Assembly: GCA_964397555.1 (NCBI GenBank)
Contig: CAYNJF010000083.1
Coordinates: forward strand, 1 to 6,460
Direction of reading: 5' to 3'
DNA from: CAYNJF01 sp964397555
GTDB lineage: Bacteria; Pseudomonadota; Gammaproteobacteria; Berkiellales; Berkiellaceae
DNA: 6,460 nucleotides
Positions 4,659-6,460 of this stretch are shown here, piece after piece. The notes beneath the pieces are model-generated. The model was not told the origin of the DNA. It was given only the letters and a program-made list of their open reading frames with translations, and did not search any database. Each line of letters opens with the position of its first letter. Position 1 is the first letter of the stretch. A program made the position numbers and the translations under genes.

Positions 4659-6460
4659 TTATGCGTATAGTTGTTGTTCAAGTTCTTTTAATGCTGCTAA
4701 ATAGGCTGATTTGCTGCCAAAGAATGCAATCAACTCTGGTGCACTGCCCATGCTATTAAATGGATCTAATGTCAGCACTTTGATGTCTTCAATATTCTCA
4801 ACACCAGTATCAGCATACTTCTCTAGTAAGGCTTCTAAAACCTTGCGTGCTTGTTCGCCATATTTGGCAAAATAATTCCGCTTTTTCACTTTCTCAGCAC
4901 GTTCACGACGTGTGAGTGGTGGTTGATCAAACGCGATATGACAGACTAAATCAAAAGGGTCGTAATCTTTACCAACTTCTTCAGCTAGTGCATCAAGTAA
5001 AACGCCATGTGATTCAAGCTCTTCGATAAGCGCTGTTTTACGCTCAGTATTTGACCAAGTTCTTAAAAACTCATCGAGAGATGCAAAATCAGTTTTTACC
5101 TTTGTTTTAGTGTAATCACGAAGTGACTCAGTAATCAGTTTGCCCTCTGGGCCATAATATTGCACTCTTTGCGCAACAACATGTACTTCAACATCACCAA
5201 CGACGTACTTGATTCGACCTTCACTACTTCCAGTATCTTCACCACCAGTAATATCTGGAATCTCAGACGTTTGCGGTAGACTTTCATCAGTGTCCTCTAG
5301 GTCATCAGGAGGAACTGGTGGTTCATCTCCTTTTGGTTCATAGATCACAACAGGGTCACCATCAAAGTCTTTATCGGCAAAAAGTTCGGTGGCCTTTTTA
5401 AAGTCCATAATGGTAAACCAGTACTTGCCATAGTCTTCATTGATGCGAGTGCCACGGCCAATAATTTGTTTGAACTCGGTCATCGATTTAATATTTTGAT
5501 CAAGCACGACAAGCTTACAGGTTTGCGCATCAACGCCTGTAGTCATCAGTTTTGAAGTGGTTGCGATAACAGGATAACGTTCCTCAGGATTGATGAAATT
5601 ATCAAGCTCGGCCTTACCTTCGTTTTCATCGCCAGTGATACGCATGACATATTTGCGGTTTTCTTTTACGCGCTCAGGGTTCAAATTAACCAAAGCCTGA
5701 CGCATACGTTCGGCATGGTCGATGTCATCACAAAAAACGATGGTTTTGGCATATGGGTCGGTCAGCGTCAGGTATTCAGTAATCTTTTGTGCCACTAACT
5801 CGGTGCGCTTTTCTAGCACTAATGTTCTGTCCATGTCAGATAAGTTAAAGATGCGGTCTTCGATTAATTGACCGCTTTTATCCACCTGCCCTGCACTGGG
5901 CCGCCATCCTTGTAAGTCTTTATCAATGTCAATCCGCACAACTTTGTAAGGCGCTAAAAAACCATCTTCAATTCCCTGCTTGAGGGTGTAACTATAAACT
6001 GGATCACCAAAGTAGGTAATGCTGGAAATCTCTTTGGTTTCTTTGGGTGTTGCAGTCAAACCAATATGCGTTGCGTTGCTGAAATATTCTAACACTTCGC
6101 GCCAAGCCGAATCTTCTGCCGCACTACCACGGTGACATTCATCAATGACAATGAGATCAAAAAAATCAGGGCTGAATTGTTTGTAGATATTTTTATCTTC
6201 TTCATTACCTGTAACAGCCTGATAAAGCGATAAGTAGATTTCATAACTTTTATCGATTTGGCGCTTGGTGATTTTAGTCATCGCCGCACCAAACGGCTTG
6301 AAGTCATTGTTCTTAGTTTGATCTACAAGAATATTGCGGTCAGCTAGAAACAAAATACGCTTTTTGGTACCAGACTTCCACAAGCGCCAAATGATTTGAA
6401 AGGCTGTGTAAGTTTTACCTGTACCCGTTGCCATAACAAGCAGAATGCGCTCTTGACCTT
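4659..6460 (-). CDS. hsdR: Type I restriction subunit HsdR, EcoEI/EcoAI-like, N-terminus beyond the window
   Basis: The gene runs off the right edge, leaving about 600 residues. Reading upstream of the ATG at 6434 gives GQERILLV in the same frame, so that methionine is internal and not the start. HsdR is the ATP-driven DNA translocase and nuclease of the type I complex. Visible motor motifs are ATGTGKT (Walker A, 6411-6431), DECH (Walker B, 6132-6143), GLTATP (motif III, 6045-6062) and QIIGRGTR (motif VI, 5445-5468). A Pro- and acid-rich linker (about 5215-5340) follows the second RecA fold. The last 180 or so residues resemble the EcoEI R C-terminal domain, including LTLDPFNSMGSAPELIAFFG near the end. 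With about 810 residues usual for the family, roughly 200 are missing, including the expected PD-(D/E)XK nuclease. No frameshift is seen in the visible part. Confidence 0.95.
   Translation of the reverse strand, partial: GQERILLVMATGTGKTYTAFQIIWRLWKSGTKKRILFLADRNILVDQTKNNDFKPFGAAMTKITKRQIDKSYEIYLSLYQAVTGNEEDKNIYKQFSPDFFDLIVIDECHRGSAAEDSAWREVLEYFSNATHIGLTATPKETKEISSITYFGDPVYSYTLKQGIEDGFLAPYKVVRIDIDKDLQGWRPSAGQVDKSGQLIEDRIFNLSDMDRTLVLEKRTELVAQKITEYLTLTDPYAKTIVFCDDIDHAERMRQALVNLNPERVKENRKYVMRITGDENEGKAELDNFINPEERYPVIATTSKLMTTGVDAQTCKLVVLDQNIKSMTEFKQIIGRGTRINEDYGKYWFTIMDFKKATELFADKDFDGDPVVIYEPKGDEPPVPPDDLEDTDESLPQTSEIPDITGGEDTGSSEGRIKYVVGDVEVHVVAQRVQYYGPEGKLITESLRDYTKTKVKTDFASLDEFLRTWSNTERKTALIEELESHGVLLDALAEEVGKDYDPFDLVCHIAFDQPPLTRRERAEKVKKRNYFAKYGEQARKVLEALLEKYADTGVENIEDIKVLTLDPFNSMGSAPELIAFFGSKSAYLAALKELEQQLYA

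Noticed and set aside
6432..6434. ATG as the start of hsdR
   Set aside because: It sits one residue before the Walker A motif, and the frame continues upstream with GQERILLV, typical of the strand before that motif; the true start is outside the window.

Overview
This 6460-base window is a defence-type region lying against the 3' end of a tRNA-Arg gene. It looks like one edge of a genomic island. The tRNA and Shine-Dalgarno features and the protein families point to a proteobacterium of moderate-to-low GC. The tRNA resembles beta- and gammaproteobacterial tRNA-Arg, but the genus cannot be fixed from this sequence.

Layout. Positions 1-42 are the 3' end of a tRNA-Arg (anticodon NCG) with an encoded CCA, followed by a strong hairpin at 48-85. 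Positions 86-414 carry no confident gene. They hold a 12-bp tandem repeat (99-122), weak promoter-like sequences and a GC-richer patch around 293-382 that may be a remnant of a small phage or satellite ORF. Positions 415-1472 on the + strand encode two overlapping genes: a Panacea/SocA-type (DUF4065) antitoxin-like protein and a 151-residue partner whose N-terminal half looks remotely like the PemK/MazF fold. Together they form a probable toxin-antitoxin pair. Positions 1474-6460 on the - strand hold a type I restriction-modification operon in the order hsdR-hsdM-hsdS. hsdR runs off the right edge of the window, so its N-terminal nuclease domain is not visible. Gene sizes and the C-terminal domain of HsdR fit the type IB (EcoAI/EcoEI) family.

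How the genes work together. HsdS reads the bipartite target. HsdM with HsdS methylates adenine in that target. HsdR, when joined to them, translocates and cuts unmodified DNA. The two operons converge, with one base between the toxin-like stop codon and the hsdS stop codon. The Panacea pair may act as an addiction module or as an extra abortive-infection layer for the island; that role is inferred from position only. The most interesting points are the little-described Panacea partner, the tRNA-edge architecture and the long internal repeats of hsdS that could allow specificity switching.
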